A stretch of DNA of 64,000 bases, taken from Crocodylus rhombifer. Lineage: Eukaryota > Chordata > Crocodylia > Crocodylidae. Position numbers and translations under genes: made by a program. The stretch covers positions 62,001 to 126,000 of the forward strand of contig JAVSML010000993.1 in the NCBI GenBank assembly GCA_038503035.1. The letters are read 5' to 3'. This document shows, in pieces, positions 43,810-56,271 of this stretch (its first letter is position 1; each line of letters begins with the position of its first letter). The notes below the pieces were generated by a model that was not told the DNA's origin, did not search any database, and worked only from the letters and a program-made list of their open reading frames with translations.

Positions 43810-44419
43810 CTTAATACAATCTGGAAATACTCTTCAGACAGTGTCATAAGTTTGCCACAAATAAAATCACGCTTAGTATGCATTTTGCTGCTTAAATGTG
43901 TGCATGTTGGCATTTTAAGTACATTTAATGCAATCTAAGTATAACATGCAACATGTCCCTGAGTCATTAAAGGAAAAACTGCAAAAAGAGTCACTAAGCT
44001 TTATAATTCCTTTGCCTACCAACCCCAATTCCTATAAGACTTAGATCACATATTCATAAACTAACAAGATTGGACCCTGGAGTCCCAGCAGTAGTTAAAT
44101 TCATTCCTATATTTCCCTCAAAGGAACAGAATGAAACCACATCATGGCTTAGGAAAAGTGGCTGCACTCTGTTAAAAGATTCACTTCAGCCTTGAGGTAG
44201 GGAAGCCTAAGATGGCTTTTCATAACCTTCACACACGCCCTGCACTGAGCTGCTCTGGGAGACTGGAAACTGTACATAGCTTGGGGGCCCTGGACAAACT
44301 TGGGGTTGTCTTAAGCACTACAAGACTGCTCATATTTTTTGCAGAAGTCCTTCACCCTGATATATTAGCCCCATCATAAAGCCCTGGGCTTCTTGGGAAA
44401 GAGACTTTACAAATAGTCT
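43810..44419. other. Intergenic stretch
   Basis: No recognisable feature. Confidence 0.35.
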
Positions 44420-44427
44420 TATGATAG

Positions 44428-45346
44428 CATCTGCAGATATAGGATTTTGTAAAGGAGGTGCAAAAGCAGCAACTGGTGTTGCAGGGATGGCTTCACACCT
44501 TCTCCTAGTTTCCCTTCCCCACAAGATTGATTAGATGACGCTGAGAAAGCAGCAGCCAGGAACTCAAGTCCCTGAATCAGGCAATAGTTCCCTTTGCTTG
44601 ACACCACTTTCAGCACCCTCTCCTCCTTCCACTCAGCAACACAGCCCCTTCCAGGAGTGACTGGGGACTCCTAAGTCTTGAGGGCACAATTTGTAGGTGT
44701 GCCCAAAGCCCCATATCCACTCCTATACTTCTGTGCCCCAGCTTATGCCCCCCACCCACATGTCACCGGCCCACATAGCAAAAAAACTGAGCAGTGCTGA
44801 GTCAGTGTTCCCCCTACCAGTCACCTGTGTCCTCTCCCCTCCCATTTTCCCTCACTTGCTGTCTCCAATGTCTCCATGGTCCCTCAGTGACCAGGGTTAG
44901 AGTGAGACCCAGAGCCACTCCTGTCACACTCCAGCAGGTCTACACAAGGAGCCAAGCTCAACTGGGGACAGCAGTAGTGGTGGCAAGTTAGTTCTTCTTT
45001 CCTGCTAAGTCCACCTGAGTGTTTTCTGCCAGCCCAAGACTAGACTCAGTAAGAGGGGATTTGTCCATGATTGCCACCACTGTCCCCAGCTGCAAGCACC
45101 AAGTTGGAGCAGGGCAGGAGCAGCTCTGGAGAAGTCCCTGCCTCCTGGTCAGCTGGGGGCAGTGGTGAGCAGGGAAGAGAAGGAAAGGGAGAAGAGGGGC
45201 TTTGCCACTGAGCATGGAGTAGAGGAAAAATAATTCTTACCTGCTTCAGGAAGTAAAAAGTCTACAGCTACTGGTCCTGTGGTGTGATTCAAAAGGAGGG
45301 AGGGTAATGCCCATGCCATGGCACCCCCCCTCTTGATCTACTCCTG
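44428..45346. mobile_element. Probable hAT element with perfect 8-bp target duplication
   Basis: Both flanks carry TATGATAG (44420-44427 and 45347-45354). The right end in reverse reads CAGGAGTAGATCAAGAGG and the left end CATCTGCAGATATAGG, a weak match but with the CA start of hAT elements. The interior is GC-rich and folds back: GGGGACAGCAGTAGTGGTGGCA near 44964 is answered by its complement near 45078. No transposase. Confidence 0.6.
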
Positions 45347-45354
45347 TATGATAG

Positions 45355-46740
45355 AGTTTTAAAGCATGTGCAGCCAGGAAATGCGGCCATTTACAGAGAA
45401 GACTGGAGAAGTCTTCAGCTCTTACCTCACTTACAGGGCTAGAGAGAGGCTGAGGACTGATGGTGCCAATGGTTTTGTCTGATCGGGCACTTCACTGAAA
45501 GAATCATACTATTACATTAACCTCTTTTTCTTGCAATATCAATCAACTCTTTCCTGCAGTATCTGTCAACACTTAAAATAAGTAAATATCCACACAAAAA
45601 AGTTCTGAAGAAGTCTGAATAATTGGGTAAGAATAAATAATTCTTTCAGATTTTGGAAGTAAAGAAAGAAAAATTCATACTGAAAATACAGAACAAATTT
45701 TAACAGTGTGGGGAATCAACCATTGGAAGGGAATGCAAAAGAATGTCATTTCTCTATTCCTTTTCAGTTTTTTAAATGAAGACTTAATCCAGTCTGTCTT
45801 TTTTTTAAAAATTCTTGTTTTCCACAAGTAAAATAAGGATAACTTTGGGTTGGGATTACTGTGTGTAATTCTAAGATCTTTCTAGAAGATCAGACCAGGT
45901 AATCGTACAAATCTATTCTGTGTTCTTTGAGTCCTTTATTGACTCTGTAAGAACCTTTTAGCTTGAAATTCATTAAGTCTTGTAGAGATTCCATAGCTAC
46001 CCCTCACTGGAATAATAATTTCTGTGCACGTCTGGAAAAGATCATTTTATATATAATTTATAACATAATAAAATAAACCCACTCAGTAAAAGAGATGTTA
46101 AGCTGCAGAGTCCTATTATATAGAAACAAAATATAAAAGAAACATAGGATAATGAAAAAGAAGGCTCAGACAGAAAGAATAGCTGAATTTTATTCCTGGC
46201 TCTCCCACTACTTTATTGTGACTGTGGACTAAACACTTAAACTCTCAGCGCTTCTGTTTCTCAGTAGCACTTACGCATTGTTTATTATGTGCTTTGAAAT
46301 CTACACATGAAAGGCTTTTTAAGTGCCAAGTTTTATAATGATTAGAGTCAAAAGTAATCTTGCAGTCACAAAACAAAACTGCAAACAAATTGGATCACAC
46401 CTTCAAACAGACTGTCTCCTCCCATTTGGTTGCTGAAATCCAATGCATGTCGCTCAGCAGCTGTTGCAAAATATAAAGCTAAAGAGAAAAAAGCTGAAGT
46501 ACTTTTTTATGCTCCATTTAAGCAAAGGAAGCTGCTTATCTCTTTTGAAAAATAGGGTCTTGTTATATGGGCATCTCCAAATTATATACTTATCTTGCCA
46601 GTGGCTGTGATCTTCACCTGTACTAGGGAGTTTAACTAGTATTATGGATATTTACACTCAATAATTAAATAGCAGAGATAATTACAGAACCAATGGGGAA
46701 TTTATAGAGATTGATTGATACTTTATAAAAATGATTTGCA
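45355..46740. other. AT-rich intergenic stretch
   Basis: No recognisable feature. Confidence 0.35.
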
Positions 46741-48740
46741 TTCTAACAGGTGTTTTATTATAGCGTCTGTGCAGCTTTCAGATGCAAGCACCTGGAACAC
46801 GCTCTATGGCTCCATGCCACCACATTCTTCTTCCAAAAAACTGAGTATTACAAAGCAGGATATTTGTCAAGGGATGAGAGAGAGGAAATGGCACATAATT
46901 ATCTTCACTAGCAAGAGGTTTGTCTCTATTCTAATATCCTCCCTATTAAAAATAAAAGTGTAATGATGCCAGGAAAGCAATGTTGTGTGACTTCCATTTT
47001 GCCACTATCCAAGTCACTCATTCAGCGTTACCTTGGGCTGTGGCTGCCATGCTGAATGAGGCTAACAAACTGTCCACTGTGTTTCTTTCCCATTCCTAAC
47101 ATATGGGACAGAACAATGCAGAACCACTTGGAAGAAGCAGATGGGGAAATCTGTCCAAGTGAATTAATCTGTATACCTCAAAGAGAACAACAGGTATTAT
47201 GCTCCATCTATACTTTCAATCCAGTTTCTGAATATTTCTTCTTTGCTTCCCATGGTCTTCAGAGATTATTTGCAATTTGTCAACAATTGTTTGCCTATTT
47301 CTCTTCTATGCAATTACTTTAAGATGTTCTTACTGTCTGTCTAGCTTTACAGACTGCATCCTTCAATGCACCTCTGAATATGACATTAAACTTAATTTAT
47401 ATTGATTTTTAAACTAAATTTTACTAACATTTTTCTTTACTTGTTTATATATTTTGAAACCAGGAAAAGCTGATAGGTTCTTTTTCACAGAAAAAAAAGA
47501 AAAAAAAAAGAAAAAATGTTATGATTGAAGAGAGAAGTATGAATAAGGCTGTCAGCAAACTTAGAGACTGATTCTGCCCCACAGGTTATTACCAAACATA
47601 CAAACCATAATGGATATTTTTGAAGAGGTGAACAGGATGAAATGAAAATAGGAGAAAATTAATCAGTATTTTCTAAGCATCACTATTATATTCATTAAGT
47701 CATATCTGAAATGTAATAATAATCTGGAAAACTTGTATTATGCATTTTGAGCATGCTTGAACTTTTGGGTGGCCCCCACGTTGGAATATCACTGAACTTC
47801 ATCAACCTCTCTCTCACTTGCCATCCCTTGAAGGTTTGATTCTCTTGGGGAGGGTGGATGCCTCTTTGGGCAAAGTTCTATCTGGCAGATATATATGCCT
47901 ACCTCAGACCTGAACTGGGTCATTCCAGCATAGTCCAGGAAAATGTTACCAACCCCTGGCTCTATCCACCTCCCTGTGCAGAGAAAACTGAGGAAAAAAT
48001 AAGTTCCAAAGCCCCAAGAAGGTAGAAAAGATTTAAAACAATTTAAAAATTCATTTGACACATTTTTCTATCAAAACTTTTGTCATTTCATTCAATAACC
48101 AGTTTTAAGTATGCATAATCAAAATTTAAATAAACCAAAAATGATCTTCTGCTGAAAATGTTTGGTTGTCAAATATTCACATTTTTTCAACAACAGTAGA
48201 AGTATTTCTCATTTAAATGTTTCCTCAGTGAAAATTGAAATGTTTTAGGTTTTTTATTGAAAATGTGGGAACAAAATCATATTTCCTGAATGGCTCTGTT
48301 AAGAGCTGCTTAGACATTGTATTGTTCCTTTGAACAGGGTAGAATGTCACTCACACTGGATTTACTGACATTTATCTAAACTAGATTATAGGCATGATTA
48401 ATTTTAGGAGCTCAGTTTTATTAAATAGATTAATTTGCCAATTTGCTGCATAGATAGAGATGCCCCTAAACCTAAATCCTATCCTTATATCGTTCATAAA
48501 TTAGTTTCTCTTCTTTGTTGGCTGAATCGCTACATATTTAAATATTCTAAAATTTGAATTAGTTTATGAAGGTTGTCCAAATTTGGACATTATTCTTGAA
48601 CTATTGATTATATTCAAGTTTGGGTAGGAATGTTGTTGTAACCATGATAGTTCAGACAATCTTTTTACTGAAATAATTTATTAGGAGACATGTTAGACAA
48701 GCTTTCAGGCTTTTCAGGTCCAGACCTGAAGAAGGACACT
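46741..48740. other. AT-rich stretch with two weak exon-like segments
   Basis: Segments 46764-46918 and about 47110-47192 are bounded by AG acceptor-like and GT donor-like sites and are open (for example IWDRTMQNHLEEADGEICPSE in the second). I recognise no protein, and such signals arise by chance, so no gene is called. A-rich runs lie near 47490-47516. Confidence 0.25.
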
Positions 48741-48743
48741 TTG

Positions 48744-48960
48744 GCCATATATACACATTACACTTATACACTTATACTGGTATAAGTGATCAGAAACTGG
48801 TCTACACCCAAAAACAGACAGAAGTTCAGCGCACACAGACTGGTTTTAAAGTGACAGAACCCTATCTAAGCTAGAGCTGGATCAATGTGGTATCAGACTT
48901 AAATGATTTATGTTAGACCAGTCTATTGAACTTCTGTACCAGATCCCATCCTGACTCAAG
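48744..48960 (+). repeat. Dispersed repeat, same family as 52931-53106
   Basis: GGCCATATATACACATTACAC, GATCAGAAACTGGTC, CAGAAGTTCAGCGCACA and TTAGACCAGT align in order with the reverse complement of 52931-53106 (GGCCAGACATTACACATAA, CATCAGAAACTGG, CAGATGTTCAGTGCACATAA). It is a more diverged copy in the opposite orientation, with an undefined right end. Confidence 0.6.
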
Positions 48961-50377
48961 TTATATCACAGTCCTCTGACATCCCAGCCTGCTTTCTGCT
49001 CACCCACTAACTGTCTTCACAGGGAGGTGAACTCAGCTCAAGCTTGGCTACTCTCTTTGCATCTTTAAGTGTCTAAATACTTTGAAAATATGACCTATCG
49101 ATCTGTATGACTTTTTCCTCTTTAAAACAGGAGGAATAGTATGACAATTATCCATCTTGGTAAAGTGTTTTGATACTCTCACATAAAAAACCTTATGGAA
49201 ATTAAAGTGTTTTATTATTATCATTATTCACTTCTTTTGCCATTGAAGGCCAGTGATTTTATGAGACTGACCTATCTTCTAGTGATGGCAACCTTCATCA
49301 TATAACCAATTATGTTTTTAATCAAGTTAAACAGAAGCACCATGCATTATATTGCAAGTGAGTCTGTCACCTAGGTAGAATCAACCATATGATAGCAAAG
49401 AATAATTACTGTTTATTAAGACTACATTAAACTTTTCAAAGAACAGTTTTATAAGGTCCCATAAGGTCATATATTTGCTGCCATCATTAATCTTCTCTGA
49501 GTATCTTTAATCAGAGGGCTCCATAAGAGCCATTAAATATTATGTTAGTCCTTAGCTCCTTAATTAGAATGCCCAGATTAATTTTTTTAAATGAACATAT
49601 TATCAAAAGAATCTCATATGCACAATTGTTCCCTCCTTCAAGCCAAGGATGACATTTAGAATAAGATCTCCTTAAAAAAACTCAATGTTCTTTTTAAGCA
49701 TAATTTTGGAGTCTGTGGGGAAAACATCATGCTACAATGATGGGCATGCTTAATTACAAGAGAAGGACAGAATGATGTCAAGTCTCATCAGGTCCAATTA
49801 TACCGGAATTCACATAAAAATCTCCTTTCCAATTCACTGTGGTTTTCTTTCACTGAACTAATCTACTATGTTCCTACCACTTGATTGGCACTCTTGCACT
49901 GATATACTCTCAAAAACTAAGTTTAAGCAGACAATTAAAATAATAGCCTTTTTTTAACTTAGATCAACAAAGGTGCCTGAATAGAAGCTCCAGCAGAAGA
50001 CTATGGAAACTGCCACAAGGAAAGAAAAAACTTGAATTAGCATAGAAATCCTAAAGTCTTCCCATATATTCATATGCAAATAAATATATTGCTTTCTACA
50101 TCACCTAGTAAGAATTACAAGCAGAAACAATTATGAAAGAGTAAAAAAGAGCTTCAAAATATGAGTGGGAAATCAACTAAAGAGTAAAAAATATGCTCTC
50201 TTTTATTTTAAGGCTAGTCATCATGGACTATACAAACTATGGGCTATATTATAATCATACAATAATAAGATGTATAAAAAACAGCACTAAAATCAAAAGA
50301 AAACCTGTCATTTTCCCCTCATGATCTATAAAGGTATGGGCATATGAACCATTTCCCATTGCTAAAAGGGGACAAGC
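48961..50377. other. AT-rich intergenic stretch
   Basis: No recognisable feature. Confidence 0.35.
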
Positions 50378-50453
50378 CTTTATTGAATATCTGCTACTGC
50401 TTTATTGAATATCTGCTACGTCAATATTCAAGCCTTTATTGAATATCTGCTAC
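50378..50453. repeat. Three copies of a 20-bp unit
   Basis: The unit CTTTATTGAATATCTGCTAC occurs identically at 50378-50397, 50400-50419 and 50434-50453, with unequal spacing of 22 and 34 bases. Confidence 0.95.
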
Positions 50454-50656
50454 CTGGTAATGATGTGCATGCATTTATCCCTTGTTAAGTGGAAGCTAAA
50501 TAGCATTAGTGTCACCCTCTGTAGCTATGTCTATACCACTTATGGTACCAAAGAGTGTTCATGTGCATTCCATATAAGCTACTTTTCCAACCAGGAGTAG
50601 TATAGAAGATGTAGTATGGCATTGTGCATCCCTTAATGAGCTTTCTTTCACTAATC

Positions 50657-50938
50657 CAGGGGTTTTCAAACTTTTTGGATCACCGTACCCCTGGTGACTG
50701 GCCATGGAGCAGTGTATGCTGGCAGCCAGACCCGGAGCAGCATTTGGGGTGGGGGGGAGCACACAGCTGAACGCAGAGCAGCAGCAGCTGCCATTCGTGA
50801 GCCTCCCCAGTTCTCCACATCCGGCCAGACAGACGGTACCTGCATGGCAATACACCATCCCTGCCTGCCAGCATGTACCCACTAGGGCCTTCTCAAGTAG
50901 CTCCCAGGAGCACGCGTACCCCTGGTTGACAACCCCTG
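50657..50938. mobile_element. Short hAT-type element with 8-bp target duplication
   Basis: The left end CAGGGGTTTTCAAAC and the reverse complement of the right end CAGGGGTTGTCAACC form the termini; GTACCCCTGG also appears near both ends in opposite orientation. Flanking octamers are CACTAATC and CACTAAGC (7 of 8). 282 bp, non-coding. Confidence 0.87.
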
Positions 50939-51058
50939 CACTAAGCTATACTAATTGAGCATGACAGAATGATACCATAACTGAGCAGTTGATAATTATA
51001 CTACAGGCTAAGCTGTGGTGGATTAGCTTCTAGTTACTTCACTTACCCAAATCCAAAC

Positions 51059-51119
51059 CAACTTTTAATTTTCCAAGTATATAAGCTTGGAAACAACTTC
51101 TAATTTTCCAAGTATATAA
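51059..51119. repeat. 35-bp tandem duplication
   Basis: CAACTT(T/C)TAATTTTCC followed by AAGTATATAA occurs at 51059 and 51094 with one difference over 25 bases. Confidence 0.93.
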
Positions 51120-52930
51120 TCTAATTCTTGGATGGTTGTCTTAAATTCATCTCATCCACCACTGTGGCCAGAAGCAAGCATCAGGGAAAATAGTGGCAGG
51201 CTGGAAGGCAACCTACCCCCAGCCCCTTGTCCTGCCCACCTGCATCCCCCCCACCAGATGTCCCCCATTGGTGCCTGCCGTATGACTACTTACCCTCCTT
51301 CAGTCTCTCCCTGCCCCCCACCAGTGCCTCATCCCCCAGCCACTTGCTCACCCCGTCACCTGCACCCACCATCTCCACTCTGGCTCTGGCTCCAGCTTTG
51401 GCTTGGGACATGGAGCACATGGTGACTCCAGCCCTGCCAGACAGCACTGATAACTATAGCTCCAGGCCCAGCCTCAGACTGGGGCAGGAGCTGGGGACAG
51501 ACCCACAGCAGCTCTACTGCCACTGTGTAGTCTCTCCCATGTTTCCCTCCCCCTCACTGTGTAGTTTCCTCATTGGTTGTCCACAGGTTGCCCACTGTGC
51601 AATCTCCTCTGTGCTTATTCCCCTCACCCCCTCCACACTGTGCAATCTCCTCTGGGTTGGGGGTGGAGCCTGCCCTGGGTTGTACTTGAATCCAAAATGA
51701 GGTTTCTTTTTCCCCCACGTTGACTGGAGAAAGGAAGCTTGTCTTGGATTTGAGAGATTATGGATTGGAGTTAAGAACCTGGACACAGACAGCTATTGCA
51801 GAGCCACTGGTATAAAATCCCACCCCCTTTCACCTTATAGTACATTGTTCCTATGTTCATACTCAAGGAGCAAAACAATTAACAAATGCATGTTTAGATA
51901 TGAATATCACAATGATAATAGTTACCTCATAAATGTTTGAAAATTATTTTCTCCTTTATTACTTTTCTCAACACACGAATTCAGCATCCCCTGTTTATAT
52001 CCTCCAGTAATCATGTTAAAACAGTACACATAAATTCATGCAGCTCTCCAACGTCCCCTCTTGTGGACTGAACAAAGAAAGTGATTCCAGTTTGCCACCT
52101 CTTCCTGGTACTTTAATGCAAAACTGCAGAAAACCAGTTCAACTTAGGATCAGAGTCTCTAAGTCCTTTGAAGTATGACCTATCTAAATTTTGTATCAGA
52201 TTGAACTGCTAATCAATACATTCTTTGTTTTCTAGAAATGTAAGGAGGCAGAACCATCATGGCAGATCAGTTTTGTACTCCTGGGCTAGGAAAAGACATT
52301 AAAAAAGCCTGAGCCTAAATTGATTCAATCTCTGCAGGTTAGTCCAACCTGCCTAGGTTGAACCAGTTTGTAACTGGATAGAAATTCTCTCTGGACTGAG
52401 GAAATTTAGTAGCTCAAGCCCCACCCTGCCTCATTATACTGTTTGCAGCAAACTGACAGGCAAGCAAGCCAGCAGGGGGTTAATAATAGTGTTTATCACC
52501 CCATCAGTAAAACAATAGCCCCTCTCCATTAGTTCAAACTCTTTTTAAACAGCTTACCAGCTAGCCTGTTGATTAACTCCAAAAAGCCCTAAGCCATCAC
52601 TGCTTTGTCTGCCTATCCCACTGAATTTGGAGAAACACACACAGACACCTCTCAGCATTAGCTAGCATACCACATGCCTAGGGTCCATGGGGCTGGGGTC
52701 TGTGGTGTGGGAGATGGGAGGGAGGGATGGGGAATCCGTGCATGAGCAGCTTTCAGTGAAGCGGGGTAGGGCAGGGGGAAACCAGGCAGAACCTGCTGTG
52801 CCTACAGTCTCTGCCAGAGCTGCAGCCAGGGGAGGGGCCAGCCCTGCTGTGGAGCGGAGAGCCCCGCCCAGCTTAGGAGCATGCCAGGATGCTGGGGGAG
52901 TCTGGCTTATCTTAAACCAGCAAGGGGTCT
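51120..52930. other. Intergenic stretch with GC-rich blocks
   Basis: 51180-51700 is C-rich and produces a 157-residue Pro/Ser-rich frame without a domain. 52660-52920 is GC-rich and lies beside the MITE at 52931. The segment 52320-52400 has CAGTTTG/CCAGTTTGTAACTGG words reminiscent of that MITE family. Confidence 0.35.
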
Positions 52931-53106
52931 GGGACAGACATTGCATAAACTGGTTTGACTCAAATCAGTTACTACATACAACCAGGTTTATCTCAAACAG
53001 GTTTCAGCCATTTTGAAACTGGTTTATGTGCACTGAACATCTGTTCTGTTACAGGTTTAACCCAGTTTCTGATGATTTAAACTGATTTATGTGTAATGTC
53101 TGGCCC
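52931..53106. mobile_element. Short MITE with inverted termini
   Basis: The left end GGGACAGACATTGCATAAACTGG (first 20 bases considered) matches the reverse complement of the right end GGGCCAGACATTACACATAA. The interior consists of ACTGGTTTA/TAAACCAGT palindromic words. A related, more diverged copy lies at 48744. No clear target duplication. Confidence 0.72.
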
Positions 53107-53853
53107 TAGCCATGATAAAAGATTTTCCTAGAACTCCCTACTTGTAAATTAGGCCAGAAATATTATAACAACTGCATAAGATTAGATTTCAGCCAAAACT
53201 AGAAAGTGCAGAAGCAGGAGCAAAAATAAGCTTGTTTTAATTTCTGTAACCTAAGAAATTCTGGGTCAACATAAGAATTGGGTAAATGTTCCTACAGACC
53301 AGTATTTCATTATTCAAACCTGTTTGCCCATATTTAAGAGAATAGAAAGATCAATGTTTTATGTTCACTTTGTTACTATCTGAAGCAAACTTTACTTATT
53401 ACCATCTACCCTAGTCTCTCATTTGTCTTCAACAAAAGTCGGAGCTGTTCACTCAAAGAGGGATCTCAGGTCTTAGACAGTTTTCAGCATTGTCAATGAT
53501 ACAAAAGTAGGATAAAATATTTAATCAATAACCTGAGTTAGCCATTAGAAACTCATATGTACCTATCTTTGCTGAAGGTAAATAGCATAGTTGTTCATAC
53601 CACTATACAGATACTTGTTGACAATACCTACTTTTTATGAGAGGCTGCTTAACAGTACTGGTAGAACAAGGGAAAACTTAATGACATTTGACACATTAAA
53701 ATATGCTTACAGAACCATTAATTTATTCTGTGATCCAGGTATCACCAACATTATAGTTTTTAATTTCAATTAAATGAAAGGTCATTAAATTTTTTAATGA
53801 CAAACTGCAAAAAGCAAGCTATCCCATATGTGTAAATAGATATTAGTTTTGTG
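53107..53853. other. AT-rich intergenic stretch
   Basis: No recognisable feature. Confidence 0.35.
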
Positions 53854-53861
53854 GGATACAT

Positions 53862-54108
53862 TAGGCATTGGCAACCTTTTGGCAGTGGCAGATGCAAGTA
53901 ATGCAAATTGGTCCAAAAGCTGGCCATGATTTGTAACCTGGCTTCTGTCACTCCCCCTACCACTGCTTCCCCACTGCAGATTGCCATTGATTTCCCCACT
54001 GCTTCTTCCCCCATTGCTGATTTCTGCTGTCATCCTGGCATGGCAGGGCAGATACAAAAATCTTCACAGGTCAGATCCACCCCTCAAGCTATAGGTTGCC
54101 AACCCCTG
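53862..54108. mobile_element. Short hAT-type element with 8-bp target duplication
   Basis: The left end reads TAGGCATTGGCAACCTTTTG and the reverse complement of the right end CAGGGGTTGGCAACCTATAG. Flanking octamers are GGATACAT and GGAGACAT (7 of 8). 247 bp, non-coding. Confidence 0.88.
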
Positions 54109-54970
54109 GGAGACATCATGCTGGACTTGTCAAAAACTATGAATGTTTGCTGGGTAATGCTACTACTTGCTCACAGATTAGAAGATTTGTCAAATGCAGA
54201 ATGAAGTGATTAGAAAAATTATAAAACACAAGAGTCAAGTATCATCAGAGGATTTAGAATAATAGTACATGGTTTTGGGCATTGCCAAGTACATTGTCCA
54301 GAATATTTTTTTCTAATGGATATGATTGCAAAGAATTATTATGCTGGATCTTTTGCTTCTGGCAATATAGCTTGTGTAGTTTCTTATCCCATCATTATTC
54401 CATGTCAGTCACTACTGCAGAATTTCCCCCTGCCTTTGTAAAGCTACCCTAGAAAGCTATTATTATCTAATATTCTTGGTTATTATAATAAAGGAAAAGT
54501 CAGAAGGAATGCTGAAATATTTTTCTCCAAAAAAAGTAATGATAATGAATGCATGCACTTTCTTACCTTACCTTGCCTTGTGCATATGCTCATGAAAAGC
54601 TTCCTTTTTCTGGATCTAGTTTCACCTACCAAAACATTGAAGATGAGGTTTAAAATTTTCAATTACTGTGCTTATTTGATTATTTTTTCTAAATGAATTT
54701 TGTAATTGTGAGCAGCAAGGATTTTTTTAACATATTTTACTGAACCAGCCATATAGTTGGGATAAAAGTAGACAAACTTTTGAATATAAGGCATTTTTAA
54801 GACTGTGGAATCCCATAGAGAATGTGGTTTTTTGCCAACTTAGACACAAAATTAAGATATAATTACAATTCCCTTGACGAATGCTCCAGGTTTACTCTAA
54901 GTCATCAGTGGTTTTGGTGATTAACTGCTTCAATGCCTTTGTTTTCCTGGATTCAGACACAGCAGAACTC
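54109..54970. other. AT-rich intergenic stretch
   Basis: No recognisable feature. Confidence 0.35.
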
Positions 54971-55055
54971 CCCTCCCACCAAAACATCCACACCCACACA
55001 CGCGCACATATGCATATGAACATGCATACACCCACACGCATGCACACTCAACCTC
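54971..55055. repeat. CA/CGCA-rich alternating tract
   Basis: Imperfect CACACGCGCACATATGCATA words, alternating purine-pyrimidine in part. Confidence 0.75.
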
Positions 55056-56263
55056 CCCTTCCATCTCTTATCTAAACATAACACCCATTGTCAACTTACC
55101 ATATTCAGTTAACAAAGGCATGCTGTTATTTTGAAAGAATTCTAACTGGAAGCAGTTCAATTTTTCCTGTCAAAAGGCAAGACAACAAGCTACAACCATT
55201 ACTTTCACCTGTTAGTAGCAGTTTCCAAAAAAGCAATCAGCATTTGGCCTAACTTAATTCTAGTGGCCTTGATCAATAATGTTTTCTTTTTATTCTGCTC
55301 TCACAGGAACTCTTGCCAGATGTGGCCTGAAAAGGGGCCTCAGACCCCTAACATTTGTTGTTACTCTCTGCTGGTTATTGATGCCATGTTGAGCACTTCA
55401 TCTAATTATCATGCATGCATTCTTTGCACAAAATGAATTCTGCTGCACATGGCCAAGCTAAAACATATTACTATTTAGAGGCTCCTTTAATGCTTTGCCT
55501 CTGTCTCTACGCACATTAATCTTGCTGAAAATACACGTGTGCATGCCACAACTTAGGTTCATGCTAAGGCTGAAACTTGCACCTGTCATTGCAGCATTTC
55601 TGTTACTAGTTAGTCCTTCAGCCTACAACTGATACCTTCCATTTATCCATCAGAGCACATGGACAGCATTGACAATGAAGGCAGAATTCTGTTTCACTTA
55701 GTGGAGGACCAAAGCTCAGTTTGTGCACTCAGCCATAGAAGCTAGCATGTCCATATTTTGGCAGGCTGGAGTCTTCCTCTGCCTGGATGCTTTCTGGGCA
55801 CTAGTCTCAGACCATGTCCTTGTCCTGTTTTCTGGTCTAGAGGTTTCATCACTGCCATTTGCAGGTGTCTGGCCTGAAAGTAGAGGAGGATAAACATGAG
55901 GTCATTGTTTTCCTCACTGCTGCTCTGATAGTATGAAGAACTCCCCAACAAAAGCAGCAACTTGTAATGCCAGCCAGCCAGATAACAGTCTCATTCACCC
56001 AACAGACTCTCAGCTGGTAAATTTGCTCTCCCCTGTGTTCCTTAGAGACACCGAAAAGTCAAGGGCACACTTGGTCAGCCATGGGGCAAGCAGGCATACA
56101 GCCATGGGGTACAGCTAAGATGCCTAATTCCCATAGGGCCATAAAGTACAGCAGGCTAATTGAAAGCAATAGGGGTCGTCTTCTGAGTGTTCTCTGTTGC
56201 ATTTGGACCCCCTAATACCCCTTTCCCTATAGTCCCGGGACACCAGCACCCTGGTTGATGTCA
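55056..56263. other. Intergenic stretch
   Basis: Contains an ACACGTGTGCATGCC-type word near 55532 similar to MITE termini, but no element could be delimited and no gene is seen. Confidence 0.35.
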
Positions 56264-56271
56264 CCCTAGTC

